Assembly: GCF_030296935.1 (NCBI RefSeq)
Contig: NZ_AP028032.1
Location: 1,302,001 to 1,366,000, forward strand
DNA: 64,000 nucleotides
From: Coprobacter fastidiosus
Lineage (GTDB): Bacteria; Bacteroidota; Bacteroidia; Bacteroidales; Coprobacteraceae
Direction of reading: 5' to 3'
Shown here: piece after piece, positions 1 to 8,701 of the stretch
How the letters are laid out: every line of letters starts with the position of its first letter
How positions within the stretch are numbered: the first letter of the stretch is position 1
Made by a program: the position numbers and the translations under genes
Notes under the pieces: generated by a model
What the model was told of the DNA's origin: nothing
The model's database searches: none
What the model saw: only the letters and a program-made list of their open reading frames with translations

Positions 1-122
1 TAGAAAGTCTCGATCATTTTGGCATAACAGCAATAATAATAGGACTTGCAGCCACTGCCGGCAGTGTATTGTTATCTATACCTCTTTATAAATTTCTATT
101 TAAAAGACAATCTGATAAATGA
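1..122 (+). CDS. LysO-type lysine exporter, N-terminal subunit (3' end only)
   Basis: The frame that reads from base 3 to a TGA at 120-122 encodes the last 39 residues of a hydrophobic protein ending in a basic tail (KFLFKRQSDK). Its stop overlaps the next start in an ATGA junction (119-122), so the two are translationally coupled. In many Bacteroidales the lysine exporter LysO (YbjE/DUF340), a single chain in E. coli, is encoded as a short N-terminal gene followed by a ~200-aa gene. Position, hydrophobicity and overlap fit that short first gene, which is inference because only the tail is visible. The 5' end lies outside the window. Confidence 0.6.
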   Translation, partial: ESLDHFGITAIIIGLAATAGSVLLSIPLYKFLFKRQSDK

Positions 123-721
123 AAAGCAGTTTCATCATTTTATGCTGTTTTATTACCGGCATCTTATTAGCATATTATCGATACGTTCCGGACATATTCC
201 TGACATATGACTACAGCAACTACATATTACCGGTCATGATGTTCTTTGTTGGCATAGGAATAGGCGGCGACATTAAAAGTTTATATGTCCCTATCAAGAA
301 ATATAAACTAAAAATCATACTAATCCCCTTGGCAACTATTTTCGGTTCAATCATCATTACAGCACTTATCTCTCCGCTATTCGATATTACAACAAAAGAA
401 ACAATTGCCATCGGGTCTGGTTTTGGTTATTACAGTTTATCTGCTATATTCTTAAATAAATTAGCCGGATATGAAATAGGAATGATGGCTCTTATCAGTA
501 ATATGACCCGTGAGATAACAGCACTCCTTTTTATACCCATTTTAGCTCGTTATTGCGGGAAACTATCTCCTATCTCTGCGGCAGGGGCCACATCTATCGA
601 CACGACATTGCCTATTATTGCAAAAAGTTGCGGAGAACAATTTATCGTCATTTCTATATTTCATGGTATCCTTGTCGATATCTCTGTCCCTATTATTATA
701 AGTCTATTATACTATTTTTAA
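119..721 (+). CDS. LysO family (DUF340) lysine exporter, C-terminal subunit
   Basis: This 200-aa, very hydrophobic protein has about six membrane segments. It carries the glycine-rich stretches GIGIGGDI (near residue 46) and GSGFGYYSLSAIFL (near residue 99), and a late polar SxAGATSIDTTLP segment, all typical of the DUF340/LysO family that exports L-lysine and toxic analogues across the inner membrane. It overlaps the preceding partial gene by 4 nt, so the two halves probably form one transporter. No other lysine genes are adjacent. The family call is firm; the substrate is inferred from E. coli LysO. Confidence 0.8.
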   Translation: MKSSFIILCCFITGILLAYYRYVPDIFLTYDYSNYILPVMMFFVGIGIGGDIKSLYVPIKKYKLKIILIPLATIFGSIIITALISPLFDITTKETIAIGSGFGYYSLSAIFLNKLAGYEIGMMALISNMTREITALLFIPILARYCGKLSPISAAGATSIDTTLPIIAKSCGEQFIVISIFHGILVDISVPIIISLLYYF

Positions 722-1123
722 GCAAAATGACCCGCTCTGAATTTTACAGGAATATTTTTTACGATTTAGAGTCCATCTATATTTTTCAATAAAAAATACC
801 ATCAATTTTTGCATTTTATTCCGGTTTTAGCAAAATCGAGTATAGAGTCTTCAAAAACTTAAATATACCAGCGATTTCATCGCTTAAAATGATTAGAAAT
901 ACTCTTTTTTACTTTATAATCTTTCCTACCTTCTCCATTTTATCTCCCTAAAAATTAATTCACAAAGATACCATTCTTATTAAAATACAAACATTTTAAC
1001 ACTTTACAAACAATTTATTACTGAAAAATGTTGATGCTTTTTGATTTTATAGTACCTTTGAACAGTATTTAGGTGAAAATTAAGGCTGAATTAAAAAAAC
1101 AGCTTGTATAACAAATGTAACTT
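722..1123. other. Intergenic region, 402 bp, AT-rich
   Basis: I see no ORF of substance here. The only recognisable element is the promoter of the downstream OmpA-like gene near its right end. Confidence 0.6.
1030..1060 (+). promoter_or_regulatory. Bacteroidetes-type promoter for the OmpA-family gene
   Basis: TACCTTTG at 1053-1060 matches the -7 box TAnnTTTG. GTTG at 1030-1033 lies 19 nt upstream, the expected spacing for the -33 TTTG element. The start codon is 63 nt downstream. Confidence 0.7.
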
Positions 1124-2299
1124 ATGAAAAAGATTGTATTTTTCTCTCTTTTAGCATTATTATCATTCGATATTAATGCTCAAAATGCTTCAGAAGATTC
1201 AATTACAACCAAAAACAGTTTCGTTGTTACTCGTTTTAAAAGTAATTGGTTTCTTAATTTCGGGGCTAATGCAAATGTTTATTTAGGACAAAATGACAGT
1301 AAATTGGATTTTGGGAAACGCATAGCACCCGGATTCACAATTTCTGCAGGAAAGTGGGTAACACCATGGTTAGGTGTACAATTAGGATTAGACGGAATGC
1401 AATTAAAAGGTGCAGCTCCTGCTATGGGAATGACGTATGTAAAAAATGACGAACTTCTTTCTAATGGCTATTACAAACAAAAATGGTTCTCATTTATGCC
1501 CCATGCGGATTTAATGGTAAACATGGCAAATTTATTCGGAAAATATAAAGAAAACCGAGTATATAACCCTATTATTACGGGAGGTGCGGGATTCATAGCA
1601 GACTCTAAAGGTGGTAATTACAGCCAAGCCGTACAATTTGCATTTATCAATAAATTCAGAGTAAGTAAAGCTTGGGATATCAACTTGGACATAAAAGGAG
1701 CTTGGATCGGAAATGACTTTGATGCAGAAGGTGGATCAAGAGGTGATGGATTATTCTCTGTGGGTTTAAGCGCAACTTACCGGTTTAAGACCCGCAAATT
1801 CGTACCTTATCAGCCCAAATATATCAAAGACACTAAAGCTGCCAACGAATGGAAAGCAAAATATGATGCTGCCAATAACAAAGCCGGTCGTTTGCAAGCA
1901 GAAAATAACGATTTAAAAGAAGCTTTGAAAAATGCTAAGAATACTGAGACTCCGGTCAAAGAAGTTGTAAAAGAACCTGTAAAACCACAGCTTATTATTT
2001 ATTATACAGCAGATTCTTATTCGATCAAAGATAAAGATATGATCTTATTAAAAGCTCTTGCTAAAGAAATGAAGAAAAATACTGATAGCAAATACGAAAT
2101 ATGCGGATATACAGACAGTAAAACCGGAACTCCTGAATATAATTCTGCATTAAGAGAAAAACGCGCAAATAATGTTATTAATACCTTAATTCGTTTAGGA
2201 GTTGATAAAGATCAATTGGTTAAGAAAACAAGTGACCAAACATTAAATCAGTTCGGAGCATATGCACTTGACAGAGCTGTTACTATTACAAAAATCTAA
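1124..2299 (+). CDS. OmpA-family outer-membrane protein with peptidoglycan-binding domain
   Basis: This 391-aa protein has a Sec signal peptide ending near ...DINAQ (residue 20). Residues ~35-235 alternate aromatic/hydrophobic residues like an outer-membrane beta-barrel. A charged coiled-coil-like linker follows (~238-272), then a proline/valine-rich hinge. The C-terminal ~100 residues are an OmpA-like domain with YTADSYSI..., GYTDSKTG and ALREKRANNVINTL, the NxxLSxxRA-type helix that contacts peptidoglycan. The predicted role is tethering the outer membrane to the cell wall. The gene has its own promoter and a strong terminator, so it is probably monocistronic and well expressed. Confidence 0.88.
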   Translation: MKKIVFFSLLALLSFDINAQNASEDSITTKNSFVVTRFKSNWFLNFGANANVYLGQNDSKLDFGKRIAPGFTISAGKWVTPWLGVQLGLDGMQLKGAAPAMGMTYVKNDELLSNGYYKQKWFSFMPHADLMVNMANLFGKYKENRVYNPIITGGAGFIADSKGGNYSQAVQFAFINKFRVSKAWDINLDIKGAWIGNDFDAEGGSRGDGLFSVGLSATYRFKTRKFVPYQPKYIKDTKAANEWKAKYDAANNKAGRLQAENNDLKEALKNAKNTETPVKEVVKEPVKPQLIIYYTADSYSIKDKDMILLKALAKEMKKNTDSKYEICGYTDSKTGTPEYNSALREKRANNVINTLIRLGVDKDQLVKKTSDQTLNQFGAYALDRAVTITKI

Positions 2300-2353
2300 A
2301 ATTAATAATTTCAATATCAAAAAATTATTAATTACCTGAATTTTTATTTTTCA

Positions 2354-2385
2354 AAAAGAGCGGTATCGGTTGATATCGCTCTTTT
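2354..2385 (+). terminator. Rho-independent terminator after OmpA-family gene
   Basis: A 14-bp stem (AAAAGAGCGGTATC against GATATCGCTCTTTT, one G-U pair) has a 4-nt loop, and the 3' arm ends in a T run. Confidence 0.85.
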
Positions 2386-2475
2386 CACTATTCTACACCA
2401 ACAATTATTTAGCAAATATTCAGTTTTTCTTATGTTAAATATACAACAAGTATACTCAATTATAAAAATTAGCTT

Positions 2476-2483
2476 TTCCTTTG
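2476..2483 (+). promoter_or_regulatory. Probable -7 box for the lipoprotein gene
   Basis: TTCCTTTG matches TAnnTTTG except at the second base. A start site about 7 nt downstream would put the in-frame TTG at 2481 upstream of the transcript, which argues for the ATG at 2517 or 2523 as the real start. Confidence 0.45.
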
Positions 2484-2516
2484 CATATTAGAATAGTTTA
2501 TAAGTTTAAAATAATC

Positions 2517-3419
2517 ATGATTATGAAACTCCCAAAACACGCTCTATCCTTACTATTAGCAATTCCTCTTATAATTTCAACAGCCTGTGGAGATGATGAT
2601 TTTTCTGGCGGAGGCGGTGGTAAAAAGAAAACGGACAGAAATGACCCGGCAAAATTCTGGGTAATATTCTCTAAATTCGAACATAAAGACAATGCTATCC
2701 AAATGACTGTAAAAGTCAATAATCCTGACAATCTGACAATTCTCAAAGGAGGATATGAATGTAGTTTCGTTCAAGATTTCAGTGATTGGGCACGTTCAGA
2801 AAAAGACCTGGATGAAAATAATTGTGCAGATTTTAAATTAACTGTTTCCCACATGAAAAAGCAATACTTCCGGCCTTATGTTATGGGACCGACTATTGGC
2901 AGAGTATATGGAAAAGTATGGACTTATGACGGTATGAGTTGGGAAATAACCCCGCCAAGCGATAATGATAGTGGCACAAGCGGAGAAGGAGGCGGTAATA
3001 CTCCTTCAACTTCAACACCGGATAATGTAAATTATTTCAATGTATCTGTACAACCGATACAACAATTACTCAATTCTACTTATATGGGAAACAATAAATG
3101 GAGACTACTTGTACGCACGTTTTCACAAGTAACTTATTCTTGGGCTTGCGATGATCCGGATGCCGCAGGGATTGTAGTCGTGATAAATAATCCGAAAAAT
3201 CCTATCGATGGAGTAAAATATTCCGGTAGTGACGCATCGTTTTTTAATAGTAACGGAACAAATGTCATAAAACAATGGCCTCGTACCGGAGGATATTATA
3301 ATTTTTACGTACGAACATATACTTCAAATTACCATTATGCTCCCCAATGGTACACAAAACAAGTTTTTATCGAAGGTAGCAAAGACAGTTATATCACCAG
3401 TAATAAACCCGGATTATAA
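2517..3419 (+). CDS. Surface lipoprotein of unknown function
   Basis: From the ATG at 2517 (alternative 2523) this is a ~300-aa lipoprotein. Its hydrophobic signal ends in a lipobox ...IISTAC. The acidic residues straight after the cysteine (CGDDD) resemble the Bacteroidetes lipoprotein export signal that sends lipoproteins to the outer face of the outer membrane. A Gly/Ser/Thr-rich linker (~residues 155-175) separates two segments rich in aromatic residues and beta propensity. I recognise no family. It is bounded by its own promoter and terminator and has no obvious functional partner. Confidence 0.75.
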   Translation: MIMKLPKHALSLLLAIPLIISTACGDDDFSGGGGGKKKTDRNDPAKFWVIFSKFEHKDNAIQMTVKVNNPDNLTILKGGYECSFVQDFSDWARSEKDLDENNCADFKLTVSHMKKQYFRPYVMGPTIGRVYGKVWTYDGMSWEITPPSDNDSGTSGEGGGNTPSTSTPDNVNYFNVSVQPIQQLLNSTYMGNNKWRLLVRTFSQVTYSWACDDPDAAGIVVVINNPKNPIDGVKYSGSDASFFNSNGTNVIKQWPRTGGYYNFYVRTYTSNYHYAPQWYTKQVFIEGSKDSYITSNKPGL

Positions 3420-3458
3420 ACTTTTATGCTTATCTAGTAAACTGTAAACAATAGATAC

Positions 3459-3496
3459 GGGCAGTTTTTATTTTATAAGTTAAAACTGCCCGTTTT
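3459..3496 (+). terminator. Rho-independent terminator after the lipoprotein gene
   Basis: CGGGCAGTTTTA at 3459-3470 pairs with TAAAACTGCCCG at 3481-3492 and is followed by TTTT. Confidence 0.85.
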
Positions 3497-3926
3497 ATAA
3501 TTTTAATTTCACAATATCAATACTACCCAATCACCCCACCTAATAATATATTAACCTTTATTCTTTATAAATAGCCTTCCATATCTGCTGAAAACAAAAA
3601 AAATAGAAAAGGAATTACCTCTTACCCAAAAGTAGAAAATAGCAACTAAAATTCAGGAATAATTATATAAATAGCTCCAAAAAAACCTTCGTTTGATCGG
3701 ACAAATATACAATTTATTCACATCAAACAAACTATTATTTAAATATATTATAAAACAATTCTTTATAATATGTGATCTCAGCATATTCCATTATGAAAAA
3801 CTCCTATGGATTTGTCCAATTAAACGAACATTTAATTAGACAAACTTATAATTCATACATTCAAAGCATAGGTGTTGTTATAAAAATTTCATCAAAAAAG
3901 ATGAGTAGGAGCTTGAATGGGTGTGT
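3497..3926. other. Intergenic region, AT-rich, no gene seen
   Basis: About 430 bp lie between the lipoprotein terminator and the palindrome at 3927. No ORF with a plausible start or protein-like composition is visible on either strand. Confidence 0.5.
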
Positions 3927-3955
3927 ATAGGTGTATCAAAATTTGATACACCTAT
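3927..3955. repeat. Perfect 14-bp inverted repeat (29-bp palindrome)
   Basis: ATAGGTGTATCAAA and TTTGATACACCTAT flank a single A. It lies 22 nt downstream of the stop of the minus-strand PBP gene, so it probably terminates that transcript. Neither flank has a long T run, so an operator function cannot be excluded. Confidence 0.7.
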
Positions 3956-3976
3956 TTCATTTCAATATAGAATCAA

Positions 3977-6346
3977 CTAATCAAAAATACCTTCTATAGC
4001 TTCAGCAGGCTCTGATGAAAATTCCTCTTCAGAATATGGTCCGGTCGTACACGGATCTTTATATTGTTCAGGTATTACAAAATCTTCCGTTTCAGAATAT
4101 CCCAAAGATTTATCGCCATAAACTTTTTTCATAAAGATACCATAGATAGGCAATGCCATCGTTGCTCCCTGACCGTTTGCCATACCATCAAAATGGATAG
4201 AACGCTCCTCTCCTCCAACCCATACACCGGCAGCCAAACTCGGTGTAAATCCCATAAACCAACCATCCGAGTTATTATTGGTAGTCCCGGTTTTTCCTCC
4301 CATCGGGGCTGTTATTTTATGACGATACCGAATGCGCCCTCCTGTACCATGATCTATAACATCTCTAAGCATCGGAAGTATTTTATAATATGCAGCCTCA
4401 CTGAATACTTCGGTTACTTTCGGAGTAAACTCGGCAATTACATTTCCAAAATTATCCTCTATTCGGGTAACATATAACGGATCAACTCGAATACCTTTAT
4501 TCGAAAAGGCTGTATAAGCTGTCACCATCTCTTCAACAGAGACTTCTGCCGGTCCTAAACAAAGAGAAATAACCGGATCGATATAATTGCGAATACCGAA
4601 CGAATGCATCAAACGCACTAAAGAACTTGGAGATAACCGTTCCATTAAATAAGCTGAAATCCAGTTATTAGAATTAGCCAATCCCCAACGTAAAGTCACA
4701 TTCTCTCCAATCCGGGCCTTGGAAGAGTTTCTCGGAGACCAAACCTTTCCTGTAGCCGGATCAAGAATATGAGGTTGTACATTCGGAGCTTCGTCACATG
4801 GACTGAAACCTTCTTCCATAGCCAACGTATATAAAAACGGTTTTATGGTAGAACCTACTTGACGCCTACCATCTGAAACCATGTCATACTGGAAATTGCG
4901 AAAATCAATTCCTCCGACGTACGCTTTCACATGCCCTGTTTTAGAATCCATTACCATAAAGCCAGTACGGAGAAACGATTTATTATATCGAATAGAATCC
5001 ATAGGAGTCATAACCGTATCGATCATTCCATGCCAAGAAAAAACTTGCATATCCACAGGTGTATCGAAAGCTTTCCTGATTTCCTTTTCAGATGCACCCG
5101 CTTCCGACATATATCTGTACCGATCACTCTGTTTCATCGCCTTATTAAGAATAGTTTCGATATCCGATTTAGATAAATTCCTTGCAAACGGAGCGTAACT
5201 GCGCCCCTTCTTCTCATTAAAGAATTTAGGCTGCAGAAAACCTCCGATATGCTCTTCAACAGCCTCTTCTGCATATTTTTGCATCCGAGAATCTAATGAC
5301 GTATATATTTTCAACCCATCTGTATAGATATTATATTTTGAACCGTCTGCTTTCCGATTTTTTTCACACCATCCGAAAAGAGGATTTGTTTCCCAAGCGA
5401 TAGAATCATCGACAAATTTTTGTCCCTGCCATCCTCTGTAATCTCTTCGATCCGGTTTTTTGGCAGTCATCATCAAACGCAGATGTTCCCTAAAATAAGG
5501 AGCTAACCCTTCTTTATGATCTACACGGTTAAAGTAGAGCTTCAACGGAAGAGCTTGCAATGAATCTCTCTCCTCCCGAGTAATATAATCCGATTTATAC
5601 ATTTGTTCTAAAACCGTATTACGACGACCTCTCGTTCTTTCGGGTTGACGAACAGGATTAAAATACGATGGATTTTTGCACATTCCGATCAATGTAGCCG
5701 CTTGTTCTATCGATAGTTTATCGGGAGTCGTATTAAAATAAATTTGTGCTGCCGACTGTATTCCAACGGCATTATAGAGAAAATCAAATTTATTTAAGTA
5801 CATATTTACAATTTCCTCTTTTGTATAAAAACGTTCTAACTGAACGGCAATTACCCATTCTATCGGCTTTTGAAAAAGCCGTTCCATTACATTTTCGGCA
5901 CTTGGAGAAAACAACTGCTTGGCTAACTGCTGAGAAATTGTACTCCCCCCCCCTGCACTTTTTTGAAAAAACAAACCTCTTTTTATCACTGCCCTCGCCA
6001 AGGCTTTCACATCGATTCCCGAGTGATCTTCAAAACGGGCGTCTTCGGTCGCAATAAGGGCATTAACCAGATAAGGAGAAATTTCATTATATCCCACATA
6101 CACCCGGTTTCCTTTACTCTGATAATATCGCCCGATCACTTCCATATCGGAAGAATATATCTCGGAGGCGAATTTATCTTTCGGATTTTGCAACTCTTCG
6201 ATCGGAGGCATATAACCGATAAACCCTTTTGCTATAAAAAAGAATAAGAGGGTTATCGAAACAATTCCTACACAAAAAAATATCCAAAGACATTTAATTA
6301 TAATTCTGGAAATAGATCCGGATTTTTTCTTAGGCAGTTCTGGCAT
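3977..6346 (-). CDS. Class A penicillin-binding protein (PBP1A type), bifunctional transglycosylase/transpeptidase
   Basis: This 789-aa cell-wall polymerase carries a cytoplasmic Lys-rich tip and one TM helix (~14-39). The GT51 domain has the catalytic glutamate in ATEDARFEDHSG (E101) and GGSTISQQLAKQ (133-144). The transpeptidase domain has the active-site STIK (S498-K501), SNN (558-560) and KTGT (684-687). It polymerises lipid II and crosslinks the strands in the periplasm. Length and motif order match Bacteroidales PBP1A. It is divergent from pyrB, with a -7 box at 6444-6451 giving a ~90-nt leader. Confidence 0.95.
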   Translation of the reverse strand: MPELPKKKSGSISRIIIKCLWIFFCVGIVSITLLFFFIAKGFIGYMPPIEELQNPKDKFASEIYSSDMEVIGRYYQSKGNRVYVGYNEISPYLVNALIATEDARFEDHSGIDVKALARAVIKRGLFFQKSAGGGSTISQQLAKQLFSPSAENVMERLFQKPIEWVIAVQLERFYTKEEIVNMYLNKFDFLYNAVGIQSAAQIYFNTTPDKLSIEQAATLIGMCKNPSYFNPVRQPERTRGRRNTVLEQMYKSDYITREERDSLQALPLKLYFNRVDHKEGLAPYFREHLRLMMTAKKPDRRDYRGWQGQKFVDDSIAWETNPLFGWCEKNRKADGSKYNIYTDGLKIYTSLDSRMQKYAEEAVEEHIGGFLQPKFFNEKKGRSYAPFARNLSKSDIETILNKAMKQSDRYRYMSEAGASEKEIRKAFDTPVDMQVFSWHGMIDTVMTPMDSIRYNKSFLRTGFMVMDSKTGHVKAYVGGIDFRNFQYDMVSDGRRQVGSTIKPFLYTLAMEEGFSPCDEAPNVQPHILDPATGKVWSPRNSSKARIGENVTLRWGLANSNNWISAYLMERLSPSSLVRLMHSFGIRNYIDPVISLCLGPAEVSVEEMVTAYTAFSNKGIRVDPLYVTRIEDNFGNVIAEFTPKVTEVFSEAAYYKILPMLRDVIDHGTGGRIRYRHKITAPMGGKTGTTNNNSDGWFMGFTPSLAAGVWVGGEERSIHFDGMANGQGATMALPIYGIFMKKVYGDKSLGYSETEDFVIPEQYKDPCTTGPYSEEEFSSEPAEAIEGIFD

Positions 6347-6443
6347 TTCAAATTTTGTTTTGAAACATATTCGTTTAGCAATATCTCAAATTATATCCGT
6401 ACGGTTTCCGGACATACAAATTATGAATTCTCATATTTTTCGC

Positions 6444-6451
6444 CAAAGGTA
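6444..6451 (-). promoter_or_regulatory. Probable -7 box for the PBP1A gene
   Basis: On the minus strand it reads TACCTTTG, an exact TAnnTTTG match, 98 nt upstream of the PBP start. No clear -33 box is seen. Confidence 0.5.
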
Positions 6452-6513
6452 ATATAAATATTTCATTTATAAATTGATTGAAATACAGAACAAGAAAATT
6501 TAAGCAGAAAAGC

Positions 6514-6542
6514 TTTGATATAGACTTTTTTTACTATTTTTG
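6514..6542 (+). promoter_or_regulatory. Probable promoter of the pyrB transcription unit
   Basis: TATTTTTG (6535-6542) matches the -7 consensus exactly. TTTG at 6514-6517 lies 17 nt upstream as the -33 box. It implies a ~165-nt leader before pyrB containing a short ORF and a hairpin. Confidence 0.55.
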
Positions 6543-6550
6543 TAGTGTAG

Positions 6551-6643
6551 ATGAAACAAAATACAAAGAAATATAAACATTTCGATTTCATACACTTACA
6601 GAAGTGTAGGGAATATAAACACTCGATCAGAAATTGTAAATAG
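6551..6643 (+). CDS. Putative 30-aa leader peptide of the pyr operon
   Basis: An ATG at 6551 opens 30 codons (beginning MKQNTKKYKH, ending SIRNCK) and stops at TAG 6641-6643, inside the 5' arm of the hairpin at 6638-6678. The layout of promoter, short ORF overlapping an attenuator, and pyrB parallels E. coli pyrL-pyrBI, where UTP-sensitive coupling of ribosome and polymerase controls termination. The peptide is Lys-rich. The ATG would lie only a few nt from the predicted transcription start, so translation may be leaderless or inefficient. A chance ORF in AT-rich leader DNA is possible. Confidence 0.35.
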   Translation: MKQNTKKYKHFDFIHLQKCREYKHSIRNCK

Positions 6644-6678
6644 ACCGATTTGACTCTTCATGCCAAACCGGTCTATTT
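6638..6678 (+). promoter_or_regulatory. Terminator-like hairpin in the pyrB leader (possible attenuator)
   Basis: AAATAGACCGATTTG (6638-6652) pairs with CAAACCGGTCTATTT (6664-6678) as a 15-bp stem with one G-U pair and an 11-nt loop, followed by GTCATATAAAT. It lies between the predicted promoter and pyrB, so it would stop transcription before the gene unless overridden. Confidence 0.6.
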
Positions 6679-6714
6679 GTCATATAAATCTATATTCTTA
6701 AAACATACCGCAAT

Positions 6715-7629
6715 ATGAGAAAAGAGAGTTTAGTATCTATCACCGACTACTCTAAGGAAGAAATTCTGGATCTGCTGGAACAAGCAAGAAAATTTGAAGA
6801 AAACCCAAACAGAAAAGTATTGGAAGGAAAAGTGATTGCAACCCTATTTTTTGAACCATCTACACGTACCCGACTTAGTTTCGAAACGGCAGTAAACCGA
6901 TTGGGAGGGAGAATTATCGGTTTTTCCGATGCATCTACTACGAGTTCGACCAAGGGCGAAACCCTTAAAGATACGATAATGATGGTTAGTAATTATGTAG
7001 ATCTCATCATTATGCGTCATTATTTAGACGGAGCCGCTCGATATGCATCTGAGGTTTCTTCAATTCCTATTATAAATGCTGGAGATGGAGCTAATCAGCA
7101 TCCGTCGCAAACAATGCTCGATCTTTACTCTATATATAAGACTCAAGGGACATTAGAGAATCTAAACATTACAATGGTGGGAGATCTAAAATACGGAAGA
7201 ACCGTACACTCTTTACTTATGGCAATGTCACACTTCAAACCTACGTTTCACTTCGTAGCCCCTGAGGAACTGAAAATGCCGGAAGAATATAAAATATATT
7301 GCGATAAATTAGGAATACCTTATCAAGAGCACCAAGATTTCACAGAAGAAGTCATCAATCAAGCGGATATATTATACATGACACGTGTGCAACGAGAACG
7401 TTTTACCGATCTCATGGAATATGAAAAAGTAAAAAATGTATATACACTACATAATCAAATGTTGGAAAACAGCAAACCGAACTTACGAATACTGCACCCG
7501 CTTCCTCGTGTAAACGAAATAGCATACGACGTAGATGATAATCCGAAAGCCTATTATTTCGAGCAAGCTAAAAACGGATTATATGCCCGTCAAGCTATTA
7601 TATGCAAAGTATTAGGTATCGAAATTTAA
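6715..7629 (+). CDS. pyrB: Aspartate carbamoyltransferase, catalytic subunit
   Basis: This 304-aa enzyme joins carbamoyl phosphate to L-aspartate in the first committed step of pyrimidine synthesis. [12 protein letters not shown] (near residue 46) is the carbamoyl-phosphate loop. [14 protein letters not shown] and HPLPRVNEI near the C terminus complete the active site. The length is standard. pyrI follows after 23 nt, so the enzyme should be an allosteric PyrB-PyrI holoenzyme. The upstream leader suggests attenuation control. Confidence 0.97.
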   Translation: MRKESLVSITDYSKEEILDLLEQARKFEENPNRKVLEGKVIATLFFEPSTRTRLSFETAVNRLGGRIIGFSDASTTSSTKGETLKDTIMMVSNYVDLIIMRHYLDGAARYASEVSSIPIINAGDGANQHPSQTMLDLYSIYKTQGTLENLNITMVGDLKYGRTVHSLLMAMSHFKPTFHFVAPEELKMPEEYKIYCDKLGIPYQEHQDFTEEVINQADILYMTRVQRERFTDLMEYEKVKNVYTLHNQMLENSKPNLRILHPLPRVNEIAYDVDDNPKAYYFEQAKNGLYARQAIICKVLGIEI

Positions 7630-7652
7630 TTTTAAGAAAAGAAAATAGAATC

Positions 7653-8114
7653 ATGGCTATACATAAAAAAGAGCTCGAAGTAGCTGCATTGGAAAACGGA
7701 ACGGTTATCGATCATATTCCTTCAAACCAACTGTTCAAAGTCGTTTCACTCCTCGGATTAGAACATCTAAACAAAAGTATTACTATCGGAAATAATCTGA
7801 TAAGTAAAAAAATAGGACATAAAGGAATTATCAAAATCGCTGATACGTTCTTCAAAGAAGAAGAGATCAATAAAATCGCATTAATAGCTCCGAATGCAAA
7901 GATCAATATCATCAGAGACTATCAGGTAACCGAAAAAAGAGTCGTTACCCTACCTGATGAATTAACAGGCATTATCCGTTGCAATAACCCTAAATGCATC
8001 ACCAACAACGAACCGATGAATACGGTCTTTCGTGTCATTAATAAAGAAACCGTTGAAGTAAAATGCAAATATTGCGAACGGGCTATTTCTCAAAAAGATA
8101 TAGAAATTCGTTAA
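7653..8114 (+). CDS. pyrI: Aspartate carbamoyltransferase, regulatory subunit
   Basis: This is a 153-aa PyrI, which binds CTP/ATP in its N-terminal domain and holds catalytic trimers together through a zinc site. The C-terminal zinc ligands are visible as CNNPKC and CKYC (residues ~109-141). An in-frame start further upstream (7602) would overlap pyrB; the ATG at 7653 gives the family's usual N terminus (MAIHKKEL). Its TAA overlaps the ATG of the next gene as TAATG, indicating translational coupling. Confidence 0.96.
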   Translation: MAIHKKELEVAALENGTVIDHIPSNQLFKVVSLLGLEHLNKSITIGNNLISKKIGHKGIIKIADTFFKEEEINKIALIAPNAKINIIRDYQVTEKRVVTLPDELTGIIRCNNPKCITNNEPMNTVFRVINKETVEVKCKYCERAISQKDIEIR

Positions 8115-8701
8115 TGGCAAACAGGAAAAAACAGAATTGGAAACCGGGTACGATGATTTATCCGTTACCTGCGGTATTGGTCAGTTGCGGGAACCGTCCG
8201 GAACAGTATAATTTATTTACCGTAAGCTGGGTAGGAACTATCTGCACCAATCCGCCAATGTGTTATATATCCGTACGTCCCGAACGACATTCATACTCTA
8301 TTTTAAAGGAGAACAAGGAATTTGTCATTAATCTGACAACAGAAAATATGGCAAGAGCAACCGACTGGTGCGGTATTCGATCTGGAAAAGATTATAATAA
8401 ATTTGCAGAAAGCGAGCTGACTCCCGTTCCTTCAGAAAAAATAGCTGCTCCCTATATTGAAGAATCGCCTTTATGCATAGAATGTAAAGTTAAGGAAATC
8501 GTGAACTTAGGTTCTCATGATATGTTTATATCAGAGGTTGTCAACGTTATTGCCGACGAGCAATTCATTAATCCCGAAAACGGAGCTTTCGATCTCGAAA
8601 AAGCTCGATTATTGGTTTATTCGCACGGTCATTATTACGGGATCGGCAAAGAAATAGGTAAGTTCGGTTGGTCGGTACAAAAAAAGAAAAAGAAGAAATG
8701 A
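8114..8701 (+). CDS. Flavin reductase family protein (DIM6/NTAB, FMN-binding split barrel)
   Basis: This 195-aa protein has the FMN-binding split-barrel pattern: LPAVLVSCGN, NLFTVSWVGTICTNPPMCYISVRPERHS and EFVINLTTENMA. The family reduces or binds FMN using NAD(P)H. Cys-rich CIECKVKEI around residue 120 is common in anaerobe members. It starts at the ATG overlapping the pyrI stop and ends in a Lys-rich tail that overlaps the next gene by ATGA. The partner enzyme is unknown; the link to pyrimidine synthesis is positional only. Confidence 0.88.
   Translation: MANRKKQNWKPGTMIYPLPAVLVSCGNRPEQYNLFTVSWVGTICTNPPMCYISVRPERHSYSILKENKEFVINLTTENMARATDWCGIRSGKDYNKFAESELTPVPSEKIAAPYIEESPLCIECKVKEIVNLGSHDMFISEVVNVIADEQFINPENGAFDLEKARLLVYSHGHYYGIGKEIGKFGWSVQKKKKKK

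Noticed and set aside
2481-2516. Upstream extension of the lipoprotein from TTG
   Set aside because: It overlaps the probable promoter box; the signal peptide works from 2517 or 2523.
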